DNA of 64,000 nucleotides from Bisbaumannia pacifica (GCF_007989625.1 NZ_BJUK01000018.1:1-64000); one strand, 5' to 3'. Numbered from the stretch's first letter, positions 1 through 8,483 are shown. Notes: generated from the letters alone by a model not told the origin. A program made the numbers and translations.

Positions 1-315
1 TCAGTCGTGGCTGACCCGGCAGGTGAGCGGCGCTCGGTGCCCCGTCCGCCAGGTGGCCGCCTCGCCCTTGCCGCGGAATTCATGGGTCTCGGAGGCGTAC
101 CACATGCCGGAGGCGGGGCGGCGGTCGGTCAGCACCAGCGTTTCGCCGTCGCGAGTCAGGCGCGCCCCCTTGCCCATAAAGGCGATGGTGAAGTCGCTGC
201 CGTCGTCGCAGCGATAGTGGGCGCTCGGCGGCGACTTACCGTCGGCGGGCTGGAGGGGCAGGGCACAGCCGCTGAACAGCGGCAGGACCGCGAGACAGCT
301 TAACCAGCGAATCAT
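1..315 (-). CDS. MliC-family lysozyme inhibitor lipoprotein
   Basis: Small outer-membrane or periplasmic lipoprotein of 104 residues. The N-terminus is a lipoprotein signal ending in the lipobox-like LFSGC (lipidated Cys near residue 17). The rest matches the MliC fold: a YRC start to the domain, a central SGMWYAS segment (MliC proteins have SGxxY there) and a final Cys that could pair with the YRC Cys. In the family these proteins block C-type lysozymes in the periplasm. An ATG also exists at 321, but AAGGAG lies only 2 bases before it and 8 bases before the ATG at 315, so I chose 315. The FNT channel gene lies just upstream on the same strand. The family call is good; inhibition itself is inferred. 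Confidence 0.8.
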   Translation of the reverse strand: MIRWLSCLAVLPLFSGCALPLQPADGKSPPSAHYRCDDGSDFTIAFMGKGARLTRDGETLVLTDRRPASGMWYASETHEFRGKGEAATWRTGHRAPLTCRVSHD

Positions 316-355
316 GGGCATCGCTCCTTGATGGGAAGGGCCCCAGTATAGGCCA

Positions 356-1165
356 TCACGGGGGTGTCCTTGGAGGGCGCAGGTAGGCCAGCCAGTAGAC
401 CCCGGCCACCAGCAGGGTGCCGCCCACCAGGTTGCCCAGGGTGACCCAGCCAAGATTGGCCAGGGCCGCGCCCAGGGGTACCGCCGCGGGATCCAGCAAC
501 CGGCCCATGGGCAGGAAGAAGCCATTGGCGATGGAGTGCTCGAAGCCGAGGGCCACGAAGGCGCTGATCGGCAGCACGATGGCCAGCAGCTTGTCGGTGA
601 CGCTATGGCCGCCCATGGCCAGCCAGACCGCCAGGCAGACCAGCACATTGCACAGCACGCCCCGGGCGAAGGCTTCCAGGGGGCTCAGCCCGACCTTGGC
701 GGTGGCGATGGCGACCAGGGTCTCGCCCAGCCGGCCCTCGGCGAGGCTGGCGCTGTCGGCGAGCCAGGCCAGCGCCACGGTGCCTAGGCAGCCCAGCAGA
801 TTGCCCAGGTAGACCAGCCCCCAGTGGCGCAGCAGGCGGCGGGTGGTGATCAGGCGGCTGGCCCAGGCCATGGCCAGCAGGTTGTTGCCGGTAAAGAGCT
901 CGGCGCCGGCGATGACCACCAGGGCCAGGCCCAGGCAGAAGGCCAGGCCGCCGAGCCAGCGGGTCGGACCGAAGCCCAGTTCGGAACCGGTGACCACCAC
1001 CGCGAAGAAGAGGGCGCCCAGGGAGATAAAGGCCCCGGCCAGCACCCCCAGCACCAGCAGGGTGGGGGCATCGGCCTGGGCCTTGGTGACTCCCAGCGCC
1101 TGCACCCGGCGAGCGATCTGCTGCGGCTGATAGGCGTCGTGCTCGGGGCTGGGGGGCGTTGGCAT
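356..1165 (-). CDS. Formate/nitrite transporter (FNT) family channel
   Basis: Inner-membrane protein of 269 residues with six hydrophobic segments. FNT hallmarks are AGAELFTGN in the first half, GVLCNVLVCLAVWLA in the middle and GFEHSIANGFF in the second half, the usual two-repeat aquaporin-like pentamer signature. FNT members carry formate, nitrite, hydrosulfide or lactate; nothing here settles the substrate, because no pflB, nir or sulfite-reduction gene is adjacent. The N-terminal 40 residues are polar and cytoplasmic. It lies downstream of nfo on the same strand with 48 bp between them, which contain a short CCACTATAGTGG palindrome at 1192-1203. Confidence 0.87.
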   Translation of the reverse strand: MPTPPSPEHDAYQPQQIARRVQALGVTKAQADAPTLLVLGVLAGAFISLGALFFAVVVTGSELGFGPTRWLGGLAFCLGLALVVIAGAELFTGNNLLAMAWASRLITTRRLLRHWGLVYLGNLLGCLGTVALAWLADSASLAEGRLGETLVAIATAKVGLSPLEAFARGVLCNVLVCLAVWLAMGGHSVTDKLLAIVLPISAFVALGFEHSIANGFFLPMGRLLDPAAVPLGAALANLGWVTLGNLVGGTLLVAGVYWLAYLRPPRTPP

Positions 1166-1213
1166 GGGGGCTCCGCTGGCGGGACGCTTTCCCCCACTAT
1201 AGTGGAGCGCCCC

Positions 1214-2056
1214 TCAGGCGGCCTGGGCGCGTAGCCAGGCGATCTCCTCGGGCCAGATCGCCGGTTCGATGGTCTCGAGGATCAGCGGGATCTCGTCGAT
1301 GCGTGGGTCGCGCATGATGGTGGTGAAGGCCTCCAGGCCGATATGGCCCTGGCCCAGGCTGTGGTGACGGTCGACGCGGCTGGCGAAGGCGCTCTTGGCG
1401 TCGTTGAGGTGCATGCCGCGCAGGTACTGAAAGCCCACCACCGCCTCGAACTCATCGAGGGTGGCGGTACAGGTCGCGGCGCTCCGCAGGTCGTAGCCGG
1501 CGGCGAAGGCGTGGCAGGTGTCCAGGCAGACCCCGACCCGCGATTTGTCCTCCACCTGGGCGATGATCTCCGCCAGGTGCTCGAAGCGCCAGCCCAGGTT
1601 GGTGCCCTGGCCCGCGGTATTCTCGATCACCGCGGTGACGCCCCGGGTATGACTCAGGGCCTCGTTGATGGACTCGGCGATGCGGCTCAGGCACTCCGCC
1701 TCGCTGATCTTCTTGAGGTGGCTGCCGGGGTGGAAGTTGAGCAGGCTCAGGCCGAGCTGCTCGCAGCGCCGGAACTCGTCGACAAAGGCCTCCCGCGACT
1801 TGCGTAGCCCCTCCGGGTCTGGGTGGCCCAGGTTGATCAGGTAGCTGTCGTGGGGAAGGATCTGCTTGGGCGCGAAGCCATGCTCGCGGCAGGCGCGCCG
1901 GAAGGCGGCAATGGTCGCTTCCTCCAGGGGCTTGGCCCGCCACTGGCGCTGGTTCTTGGTGAAGAGGGCGAAGGCATCGGCGCCGATCTCCACGGCGCGG
2001 GCCACCGCCCGTTCGACGCCGCCGGCGGCACTGACATGGGCGCCAAGGTATTTCAT
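1214..2056 (-). CDS. nfo: Endonuclease IV (AP endonuclease)
   Basis: Deoxyribonuclease IV of 280 residues (E. coli Nfo has 285). It cuts 5' of abasic sites in base-excision repair using a trinuclear zinc centre. The protein opens with [13 protein letters not shown] and carries the family blocks in order: [57 protein letters not shown] and a late ETIE. His, Glu and Asp residues in these blocks are the zinc ligands known for the family. The open frame runs further upstream, but only the ATG at 2056 gives the conserved N-terminus. It is divergent from the hydroxylase gene, with about 110 bp between. Confidence 0.96.
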   Translation of the reverse strand: MKYLGAHVSAAGGVERAVARAVEIGADAFALFTKNQRQWRAKPLEEATIAAFRRACREHGFAPKQILPHDSYLINLGHPDPEGLRKSREAFVDEFRRCEQLGLSLLNFHPGSHLKKISEAECLSRIAESINEALSHTRGVTAVIENTAGQGTNLGWRFEHLAEIIAQVEDKSRVGVCLDTCHAFAAGYDLRSAATCTATLDEFEAVVGFQYLRGMHLNDAKSAFASRVDRHHSLGQGHIGLEAFTTIMRDPRIDEIPLILETIEPAIWPEEIAWLRAQAA

Positions 2057-2165
2057 GGTCGAGTCGCTCGTCTGCTCGGTGGAGGGGTATCCTACCCCCT
2101 CGCCGCCGCCCGGGGAATTCTCGCTCGTCCCCGGGTTCCAAGGCCCGGGTCGCAGGAGGCAAGGC

Positions 2166-3008
2166 ATGAGCGCAGAGACACTGTTGGGGCAGGAGCCGTG
2201 GATTCGTCTGGCCAGTTTCCTCGCCGTGCTGATGGTCATGGCGGCTTGGGAGTTGTGGGCCCCGCGGCGGGCCCCGAGCGTGGGCAAGGCGTGGCGCTGG
2301 CTTAACAATGTCGGGGTAGTGGCCCTGGATTCCCTGCTGGTGCGGCTGCTGTTCCCCGCCGGGGCGGTGGCCCTGGGTGCCTGGGTCGAGGACCAGGGCT
2401 GGGGGCTGCTGGGCTGGCTTGGGCTGCCCTTCTGGGTCACGCTGCTGGTGGCGGTGGTAGTGCTGGACGGGGTGATCTGGGCCCAGCATTGGGCCTTTCA
2501 CAAGGTGCCCCTGTTATGGCGGCTGCATCGCATGCACCATGCCGATCCGGACATCGACGTGACCACCGGGCTGCGCTTCCATCCCCTGGAGATCCTGCTG
2601 TCGATGGGCATCAAGGTGCTGGCGATCCTGGCGCTGGGGGCCCCCGCGGTGGCGGTGCTGCTCTTCGAGGTGCTGCTCAATGCCACCTCGCTGTTCAATC
2701 ACGGCAATGTGCGCCTGCCGCCCCGGCTCGATCGCCGGCTGCGCCTGGTGGTGGTGACCCCGGACATGCACCGGGTCCACCACTCCTGGCATCGCGACGA
2801 GACCGACAGCAATTTCGGTTTCAACCTGCCCTGGTGGGACCGCCTCTTCGGCACCTACCGTGCCCAGCCCCGGGACGGCCATCAGGGCATGACCATCGGC
2901 CTGCACGCCTTCCGCGACCCGCGCTGGCTGCGCCTGGATCGCATGCTGCTGCAGCCCTGGAGTCGCGAGGCCGATGACCCCGCCGCGGATCAACCGACGC
3001 CCGATTAG
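2166..3008 (+). CDS. Fatty acid hydroxylase/sterol desaturase superfamily membrane protein
   Basis: Integral membrane di-iron oxygenase of 280 residues. The first 110 residues are mainly hydrophobic segments; then come the histidine clusters of the superfamily: [23 protein letters not shown] and MHRVHHS, followed by [16 protein letters not shown]. These His boxes bind the two irons. Family members hydroxylate or desaturate lipids or carotenoids; the substrate cannot be read here. The ATG at 2166 has AGGAGG six bases upstream. It is divergent from nfo, and modA follows about 230 bp later, so it is probably a single-gene unit. Confidence 0.85.
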   Translation: MSAETLLGQEPWIRLASFLAVLMVMAAWELWAPRRAPSVGKAWRWLNNVGVVALDSLLVRLLFPAGAVALGAWVEDQGWGLLGWLGLPFWVTLLVAVVVLDGVIWAQHWAFHKVPLLWRLHRMHHADPDIDVTTGLRFHPLEILLSMGIKVLAILALGAPAVAVLLFEVLLNATSLFNHGNVRLPPRLDRRLRLVVVTPDMHRVHHSWHRDETDSNFGFNLPWWDRLFGTYRAQPRDGHQGMTIGLHAFRDPRWLRLDRMLLQPWSREADDPAADQPTPD

Positions 3009-3187
3009 TTCTCGCCCCAAACGGCCTGGCCGTGACGACGCGCCCTGATGGCGACATGGGCGAAGCCAGCCGCGACATGGCATCATGGCGGGCGTTGCGG
3101 AGGGCCGGGGCGCGGTGTCCTGTCGGCACTGCCTCCTGGTCGGTGTCGCCGCGCTAGCCCGATGGGATCGGGGCCTGGCTTGACTGT

Positions 3188-3205
3188 CTTGACCGATTGG
3201 TCAAG
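3188..3205. promoter_or_regulatory. Perfect inverted repeat upstream of modA (operator candidate)
   Basis: CTTGACC-GATT-GGTCAAG is a perfect 7+4+7 inverted repeat ending 33 bases before the modA ATG. It does not resemble the known ModE box. Its size and symmetry suit a dimeric repressor of the TetR type, but no such regulator is encoded nearby. Confidence 0.45.
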
Positions 3206-3238
3206 TCTTGGGTGGTCGCTTACTTCGGGAGAGAAACG

Positions 3239-4036
3239 ATGCGTCTCAAACGCTTGCTGTTGTTGGTCATGCTGATCCTGCCACCCGTCTCGGCCTTGGG
3301 CTCGGCGGGTCCGATCGTGGCGGCGGCCTCCTCCCTGCAGTTCGCCCTGACCGAGGCCGCCGAGCGCTTCGGTGCCGAGACCGGTCAGCCGCTGCGCCTG
3401 AACTTCGGCGCCTCCGGTAACCTGCAGCGACAGATCGCCCAGGGCGCCCCTTTCGAGCTCTTCCTCTCGGCGGATGAGGCCAAGGTCCTGGCCCTGCATG
3501 CGGAAGGCCTGACCGAGGATCGCGGCGTGGTCTATGCCCGCGGTCGCCTGGCCTGGCTGCAGCGCCCGGGACGCGGCGATCTGCCTGGCCCGGAGGACCC
3601 CCTGGCCGGGGTGCGCCAGGCCATCGACGCCCATCGGGGCGGCCAGGGCCGGGCGCGACTGGCCCTGGCCAATCCGCAACACGCCCCCTATGGGGTGGCG
3701 GCCCGTGAGGCCCTCGAGCGGGCTGGCCTGTGGGCGCCCAGCGAGCCGCTACGCATCTTCGGCGAAAACGTCTCCCAGGCCGCCCAGTTCGCCCTCGCCG
3801 CCGAGGCCCGGGGCGGCCTGGTGGCCTACTCCCTGGTCCTGGCGCCGGCACTGGCGGAGCGCGGTGAGCATGTGCTGATCCCCGAGGCCTGGCATGCGCC
3901 CCTGAACCAGCGCATGGCCCTGGTCCAGGGCGCCGGGGATACGGCCCGGGCCTTCTATGCCTGGCTGCAGGGCGCCGAGGCCCGGGCGATTCTCGCCGCG
4001 CATGGCTTCGCCGCGCCGCCGGGTGAGGGCCGCTGA
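3239..4036 (+). CDS. modA: Molybdate ABC transporter, periplasmic binding protein
   Basis: Secreted binding protein of 265 residues that captures molybdate or tungstate and delivers it to ModB. It has a cleavable signal (RLKRLLLLVMLILPPVSALG) and then the ModA pattern AAASSLQFALTEAAERF, where the Ser residues bind the oxyanion, followed by NFGASGNLQRQIAQGAPFEL, ALANPQHAPYG and a C-terminal ARAFYAWLQG. The ATG at 3239 is preceded by GGGAGAG. The stop overlaps the modB start as ATGA, so translation is probably coupled. A palindromic operator candidate lies just upstream. Confidence 0.93.
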   Translation: MRLKRLLLLVMLILPPVSALGSAGPIVAAASSLQFALTEAAERFGAETGQPLRLNFGASGNLQRQIAQGAPFELFLSADEAKVLALHAEGLTEDRGVVYARGRLAWLQRPGRGDLPGPEDPLAGVRQAIDAHRGGQGRARLALANPQHAPYGVAAREALERAGLWAPSEPLRIFGENVSQAAQFALAAEARGGLVAYSLVLAPALAERGEHVLIPEAWHAPLNQRMALVQGAGDTARAFYAWLQGAEARAILAAHGFAAPPGEGR

Positions 4037-4704
4037 TGGAGTGGACGGCGCTCGGCGTATCCCTACGACTGGCCCTGGCCACCTGCCTGCTGCTGTTGCC
4101 CCTGGGGCTCTGGCTGGGGCGTGCCCTGGCCACCCGGCGTTTCCGCGGCAAGGCGCTGTGTGAGGCCCTGGTGGCCCTGCCCCTGGTGATGCCGCCCACG
4201 GTGCTGGGCTTCTACCTGCTGTTGGCCTTTGGCGCCGAGGCGCCTTTCGGTGCCTTCTGGCAGCGCCTGACCGGGAGCGGCCTCAACTTCACCTTCGGCG
4301 GCATCCTGCTGGCCTCCCTGGTGGTCAACCTGCCCTTCGCGGTGCAGCCCATCCAGCGTGCCTTCGAGGGGGTGCCGACCCACCTTCGCGAGGCGGCCTG
4401 GTGCAGCGGCCTGTCGCCCTGGCAGACCCTATGGCGCATCGAGTTGCCGCTGGTCTGGCCCGGGGTGATCTCGGCCCTGGCCCTGACCTTCGCCCATACC
4501 CTGGGAGAGTTCGGGGTGATCCTGATGGTCGGGGGCGCCATCGATGGTGAGACCCGCACCCTGGCCATCGCCATCTACGATCGGGTGCAGGCCTTCGATG
4601 AGTCCGGGGCGGCGGTGATGTCGGCCATGCTGCTGGCGGTCTCCTTCGTCACCATCGGCGTGGTCTATGGACTGGCCCGGCGTCGAGGAGGGACCTATGA
4701 GTGA
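4036..4704 (+). CDS. modB: Molybdate ABC transporter, permease
   Basis: Inner-membrane permease of 222 residues with about five transmembrane segments. The cytoplasmic EAA loop that docks on ModC is seen as REAAWCSGLSPWQTLWRIEL with a following Pro and Gly, and HTLGEFGVILMVGG after it is typical of ModB. It starts inside the modA stop codon and overlaps modC by 8 bases, the usual modABC arrangement. Confidence 0.94.
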   Translation: MEWTALGVSLRLALATCLLLLPLGLWLGRALATRRFRGKALCEALVALPLVMPPTVLGFYLLLAFGAEAPFGAFWQRLTGSGLNFTFGGILLASLVVNLPFAVQPIQRAFEGVPTHLREAAWCSGLSPWQTLWRIELPLVWPGVISALALTFAHTLGEFGVILMVGGAIDGETRTLAIAIYDRVQAFDESGAAVMSAMLLAVSFVTIGVVYGLARRRGGTYE

Positions 4705-5830
4705 GGCCATGGCGGAGTCCGGGCTATTGGTGCGCCTGGAGCAGGCCGCGCCGATCCCCCTGGCGGTGGATCTGCACTGTGCGCCCGGGGAACTGCTCGC
4801 CCTGGTGGGGCCCTCCGGCAGTGGCAAGACCACCCTGCTGCGGGCCCTCGCCGGCCTCTACCGTCCGGCGGGGGGGCGTATCCGCTGTGCCGGCGAGACC
4901 TGGCTGGATACCGAGGCCGGGGTCTGCCTGAGTCCCCAGCGGCGGCGCATCGGCCTGGTCTTTCAGGACTATGCGCTCTTTCCTCACCTCAGCGCCCTGC
5001 AAAACGTGATGCTGGCCATGGGCCATCGCGGCGCCGGCGAGCGCGAGGCCCTGGCCCGGGAGTGGCTGGCGCGGGTACGCCTGGCGGGACTGGAGAATCG
5101 CTACCCGGCGCAGCTCTCCGGGGGCCAGAAGCAGCGAGTCGCGGTGGCCCGGGCCCTGGCCCGGGAGCCCCGGGCGCTGCTGCTCGACGAGCCCTTCTCG
5201 GCGGTGGATCAGGTCACCCGCCGACGCCTGCAGCGGGAGCTGGCCCTGCTGCGGGAGTCCATCGAGATCCCCATCGTGCTGGTCACCCACGACCTGGACG
5301 AGGCCGCGGCCCTGGCCGACCGCCTCTGCGTGCTGCACAACGGTCGTAGCCTGCAGAGTGCGCCGCCGGAGCGGCTCTTTCGCCGGCCGGCCTCGCCGGA
5401 GGTGGCGCGATTGCTCGACAAGCACAATGTCTTCGAGGGCGAGATACGCGAGGCCGCGGGTGATGCCTGGCTGCAGTGGGGGCCATGGCGGCTGCGCCTG
5501 GCCACGCCGCCGGCGGTGCGCGGTCCCGTTCACTGGTATATTCCTCCCTCGGATGTGCTGCTGCACCGTCGTGACCGTCCCTCCCGGGGCGAGCGGGAGA
5601 ATCCGGTGGAGGGCAGCGTCAGCGAGATGGTGGTACTGGGGGGAATCACCCTGATCACCCTGAGCTTCCCGCATACCCGCGACAGCCTGCGCTTCGAGAT
5701 CGCCACCCATGCGGCGCGGCGCAACGGCCTGGCCCGGGGCGAGGCGGTGACGGTGTCGTTACTGGCGGCGGGCCTGCATCCGATGCCGCGGAAATCACAA
5801 GGAGAGAGCGATGACGACCAACCGTCGTGA
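4697..5830 (+). CDS. modC: Molybdate ABC transporter, ATP-binding protein
   Basis: ATPase of 377 residues that powers ModB. Domains in order: nucleotide-binding domain with Walker A GPSGSGKTT, Q-loop FQDYALFP, signature LSGGQKQRVAVARAL, Walker B LLLDEPFSAVD and switch His in VLVTHDLDEA (about residues 30-235), then a C-terminal oxyanion-binding TOBE/MOP-like region (about 290-360). The ATG at 4697 lies in the end of modB. The last 20 bases overlap the following DUF192 gene. Confidence 0.94.
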   Translation: MSEAMAESGLLVRLEQAAPIPLAVDLHCAPGELLALVGPSGSGKTTLLRALAGLYRPAGGRIRCAGETWLDTEAGVCLSPQRRRIGLVFQDYALFPHLSALQNVMLAMGHRGAGEREALAREWLARVRLAGLENRYPAQLSGGQKQRVAVARALAREPRALLLDEPFSAVDQVTRRRLQRELALLRESIEIPIVLVTHDLDEAAALADRLCVLHNGRSLQSAPPERLFRRPASPEVARLLDKHNVFEGEIREAAGDAWLQWGPWRLRLATPPAVRGPVHWYIPPSDVLLHRRDRPSRGERENPVEGSVSEMVVLGGITLITLSFPHTRDSLRFEIATHAARRNGLARGEAVTVSLLAAGLHPMPRKSQGESDDDQPS

Positions 5831-6335
5831 GGTAATCAAGGGGCTGGCGCTGCTGCCGGCACTGGGCCTGGTGCCGACCCTGGGGGGACGAGTCGCCCGG
5901 GCCGAGGAGGCCGGTCGGGCGCGGGTCACCCTGGCCATTCATACCGGGGACGGCCCGCGGCGGCTCGAGGTGGAGCTGGCCGAGACCCCGGCCGAGCGGC
6001 GCCGGGGCCTGATGGGGCGCGACCACCTGGACGCCGAGGCCGGCATGCTGTTTCTCTACGACGGCCTGCAGTCCCCGGAGAGCGGTTTCTGGATGTATCG
6101 CACGGGCATTCCCCTGGATATCGCCTTTATCGATGCCGCCGGGCGTATCGCCGCCATTCACAGCATGAGCCCCTGCGACGGCGAGGACCCCAGCCAGTGC
6201 CGTGCCTACCCGGCCGGGGTGACCTACCGGGCGGCCCTGGAAGTCAATGCCGGCTACTTCGCCGCCCGGGGCGTCGGCATCGGCGACTGCGTCAGCTGGC
6301 CCGGGGCCGCCGCCAGTTGTGCCGCCGAGGGGTAA
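5811..6335 (+). CDS. DUF192 protein with a Tat-like signal
   Basis: Exported protein of 174 residues. The N-terminus NRREVIKGLALLPALGL resembles a twin-arginine signal, with processing expected near RVARA. The mature part is a DUF192 domain: AETPAERRRGLMGRDHL, GMLFLYDG, FWMYRTGIPLDIAFID and a late GVTYRAALEVNAGYF. DUF192 has no settled function. The gene starts 20 bases inside modC behind AAGGAGAGAG, so it is cotranscribed with modABC. This raises the possibility of a link to molybdate or molybdoenzyme handling, which is inference only. Two extra Cys pairs (SPCDGEDPSQC, DCVSW/SCA) may form disulfides. Confidence 0.85.
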   Translation: MTTNRREVIKGLALLPALGLVPTLGGRVARAEEAGRARVTLAIHTGDGPRRLEVELAETPAERRRGLMGRDHLDAEAGMLFLYDGLQSPESGFWMYRTGIPLDIAFIDAAGRIAAIHSMSPCDGEDPSQCRAYPAGVTYRAALEVNAGYFAARGVGIGDCVSWPGAAASCAAEG

Positions 6336-6339
6336 TCGG

Positions 6340-6418
6340 CCCGGCGCCGTTGGGCACGGGCCTTGGCGCTCTTTTTGTTACTGCCGAACTTGAGGGCGAT
6401 CAGGGCGATCAGGGCGCT
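6340..6418 (-). pseudogene. Remnant tail of a second EamA-like gene
   Basis: Directly after the EamA stop codon, in another frame of the same strand, the sequence codes for ALIALIALKFGSNKKSAKAR followed by AQRRRAD. It aligns without gaps to the last 27 residues of the intact EamA protein (IALIVVKFGSGKKKATTR then RQRRTNA), with more than half identical. There is no start codon or gene body. This looks like the 3' end of a lost paralogue or a diverged partial duplication. Confidence 0.6.
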
Positions 6419-7307
6419 AGGCGTTAGTCCGCCGCTGGCGGCGGGTCGTTGCCTTCTTCTTGCCGCTGCCGAATTTCACGACGATCAGGGCGATACCGGC
6501 GATGACCAGGCCGCCGCCGGCCAGCTTATGGATCCCCAGGCTATCGTCCAGCAGCCAGGCCCCCAGGAAGACCGCCATGACCGGCACCAGCAGGGTCAGT
6601 GGCACTACCCGATTGACCGGGTGGCGGCGCAGCAGTCCGTACCAGACGCCGTAGGCGACGATGGATGACATCACTGCGGTATAGAAGACCGCGCCCCAGC
6701 CCGCCCAGCCGGCCCCGCGCAGGGCCTCCAGGTGATCGCTCTCGAAGAGCCAGGAGCCCAGCGCCACCTGGGGAATGGCGAAGAGCGCCACCCAGCCGGC
6801 CAGGGCCAGGGGCGGGATCGTGGGTCCCTGCTTGATCAGCAGCTGGGAGATGGCCCAGCCGAGGGCGCTGAGCAGCAGGATGGCCAGCGGCAGCGGCGAG
6901 GGCAGGGTGGGGCCGCCGGCCAGTACCACGATGCCGGCGAAGGAGAGCGCCAGCCCCGCCAGGCGTCGCGGCCCCAGGCGCTCCTTGAGAAAGATCACGG
7001 CGAGCAGGGTGGCGAAGGGGGTGCCCATCTGCACCAGCAGGGCGCCGGTCCCCGCTTCGGCCTGACCCAGGCCGATAAACAGCAGGGCAAAGTGCAGGCT
7101 GCCGAAGGTCATCGACAGCAGGGCCAGGAAGGGCAGCTGGTGTCGCGCCACCGGATGGAAGGGCACCAGTAGTGCGGCCACCAGCATAAAGCGCAAGGTG
7201 GTCAGCAGCAGTGGCGGCAGGTCGTCGACCCCCAGCTTGATAACGATGATATTCAGGGCCCAGATGACGATGACCGCCAGGCCCAGCAGTAAGTCGCGAA
7301 GGGGCAC
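6417..7307 (-). CDS. EamA/DMT-family transporter
   Basis: Inner-membrane exporter of 296 residues with ten predicted transmembrane segments arranged as two EamA repeats. It starts LLLGLAVIVIWALNIIVIKL and includes the EamA block SALGWAISQLLIKQGP between the halves. The C-terminus is a very basic cytoplasmic tail (KKKATTRRQRR). Overall it resembles E. coli EamA, which exports cysteine-pathway metabolites, but the substrate is not shown here. The first codon is GTG with a weak ribosome-binding site. A second copy of the tail lies directly downstream. Confidence 0.88.
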   Translation of the reverse strand: MPLRDLLLGLAVIVIWALNIIVIKLGVDDLPPLLLTTLRFMLVAALLVPFHPVARHQLPFLALLSMTFGSLHFALLFIGLGQAEAGTGALLVQMGTPFATLLAVIFLKERLGPRRLAGLALSFAGIVVLAGGPTLPSPLPLAILLLSALGWAISQLLIKQGPTIPPLALAGWVALFAIPQVALGSWLFESDHLEALRGAGWAGWGAVFYTAVMSSIVAYGVWYGLLRRHPVNRVVPLTLLVPVMAVFLGAWLLDDSLGIHKLAGGGLVIAGIALIVVKFGSGKKKATTRRQRRTNA

Positions 7308-7380
7308 GCCGTTTTCTCGATAGTGAGTGAGCGAATCACTCTAGCATAGCGGTGCCCTGGCGTCGGGGGCAGGAAACGCC

Positions 7381-7397
7381 ACGGCGGCACCCGCCGT
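7381..7397 (-). terminator. Hairpin downstream of the Tsx-type gene
   Basis: ACGGCGG-CAC-CCGCCGT forms a perfect 7 bp stem about 40 bases after the Tsx-type stop on the minus strand, followed there by GGCGTTTCC. The weak T tract keeps confidence moderate. Confidence 0.45.
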
Positions 7398-7438
7398 AGG
7401 GGGGGGCCGCCGATCGGACAGTATCGAGGGTGCGAGCC

Positions 7439-8203
7439 TTAGAACGTCCAGCGAACCATCAGCTGCGGGAGGGACTCGTCGGTGCCGTCGAGGCCGAACT
7501 TGTTCTCCCAGTACTGGTACTCGAGGCCGATACCGAAGTTGGGGGTGGCGTGCCAGACCAGCTGCGGCTGGGTCAGCAGCTGGGACTCCAGGTCGCCCTC
7601 CTCGGTGATGTAGTCCATGAAGCCTTCGAAGGTGAAGTCGGCGGAGCCGATGGTGAAGGGCGCGTTCCACACCAGGGTGTACTGCTCGGAGCTGCCGCGT
7701 GCGGCCGCGCTCTCGTCATTGCGGTACATGGCATGCAGCTTGACGAAGCTGAAGCCGGGCACGTCGAAGTCGAAGCTCAGGCCGGCCAGGTGGGTGGTCT
7801 TGCGGGTCGAGGAGTTGCGATCCAGGTCGAGCTGGCCGATGGCATAGACATCGGTCAGCGGGCCGGCGGAGAGGTCGAGGCCGGTCAGCGAACCGAGGTT
7901 GCCGCGCAGGCTCCACTCGGCGTGGGCGCTGCCACGATCCTGCTCGTCCTGGGTGCCCTGATCCAGGTTGGTGAAGTCGACGAAGAAGAAGCTGTCGCCA
8001 TGGGTCCAGCCGGTGGCATTGGCGACGGTGAGGATGGCGTGCTCCTCGGTGTCGATGGTAAAGCCGGCGCCGGCCTGGGCCTCGTAGTCCCAGCCATAGA
8101 GCGCCTCTACCTTGGTGGTGCTGTAGAGGGCGGCGGAGGCGGCCTGGCTTATCAGCAGCGTCGAAGCGGCGGCGGCGAGGGCGAGTTTCTTGTGATTATG
8201 CAT
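7439..8203 (-). CDS. Nucleoside-specific outer-membrane channel (Tsx/OmpK family)
   Basis: Outer-membrane beta-barrel of 254 residues. It has a Sec signal (LALAAAASTLLISQAASA) and alternating aromatic strands, and it ends in MVRWTF with the terminal Phe needed for Bam recognition. Blocks such as VEALYGWDYE, GDSFFFVDFTN, HAEWSLRG and GIGLEYQYWENKFG fit the Channel_Tsx family, whose members admit nucleosides and deoxynucleosides. The ATG at 8203 has GGAG eight bases upstream. It is a single gene with a leader hairpin and a 14 bp palindrome upstream. Confidence 0.87.
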   Translation of the reverse strand: MHNHKKLALAAAASTLLISQAASAALYSTTKVEALYGWDYEAQAGAGFTIDTEEHAILTVANATGWTHGDSFFFVDFTNLDQGTQDEQDRGSAHAEWSLRGNLGSLTGLDLSAGPLTDVYAIGQLDLDRNSSTRKTTHLAGLSFDFDVPGFSFVKLHAMYRNDESAAARGSSEQYTLVWNAPFTIGSADFTFEGFMDYITEEGDLESQLLTQPQLVWHATPNFGIGLEYQYWENKFGLDGTDESLPQLMVRWTF

Positions 8204-8230
8204 CAGTCAGCTCCAGTCTTGGTGTTATTC

Positions 8231-8260
8231 CGGGAGCCGGACCCGAGGCGGGGGCTCCCG
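8231..8260 (-). other. Leader hairpin of the Tsx-type gene
   Basis: CGGGAGCC and GGCTCCCG pair over a 14-base loop that holds an inner CCCG/CGGG stem. The structure ends 28 bases before the start codon and has no T tract, so it is more likely an mRNA-stability or control element than a terminator. Confidence 0.4.
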
Positions 8261-8321
8261 ATCTTGTATACGGTAGCTAGTCGAAAAGTGACAACGACGT
8301 GGCGAAAATGTGAACGACACG

Positions 8322-8335
8322 AAGTGTATACACTT
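8322..8335. promoter_or_regulatory. Palindromic operator candidate upstream of the Tsx-type gene
   Basis: AAGTGTATACACTT is a perfect 14 bp palindrome about 120 bases upstream of the Tsx-type start. A related TTGTATAC half lies at 8265-8272. The TGTATACA core is common in operators of GntR-type regulators. No regulator gene is adjacent. Confidence 0.45.
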
Positions 8336-8436
8336 ATAGGGAAGCACCGCCGTCACCTCAAGGCATGGGGCGCCATAGCCCATATCAGGGTTCTTGATAG
8401 CGCGGCCGCTCGAGAGGACTGGGCGTGATAGACGAT

Positions 8437-8461
8437 CGCCGCCCCGAAGGGAGGGGCGGCG
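8437..8461 (-). terminator. Hairpin downstream of the macro-domain gene
   Basis: CGCCGCCCC and GGGGCGGCG form a perfect 9 bp stem with a 7-base loop, about 20 bases after the macro-domain stop codon. There is no clear T run. Confidence 0.5.
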
Positions 8462-8483
8462 CAGGGAAGTGCGACAGGGGGGA

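Noticed and set aside
1192-1203. CCACTATAGTGG palindrome between the FNT gene and nfo
   Set aside because: Short, single, and without a partner site; not enough to call an operator or terminator.
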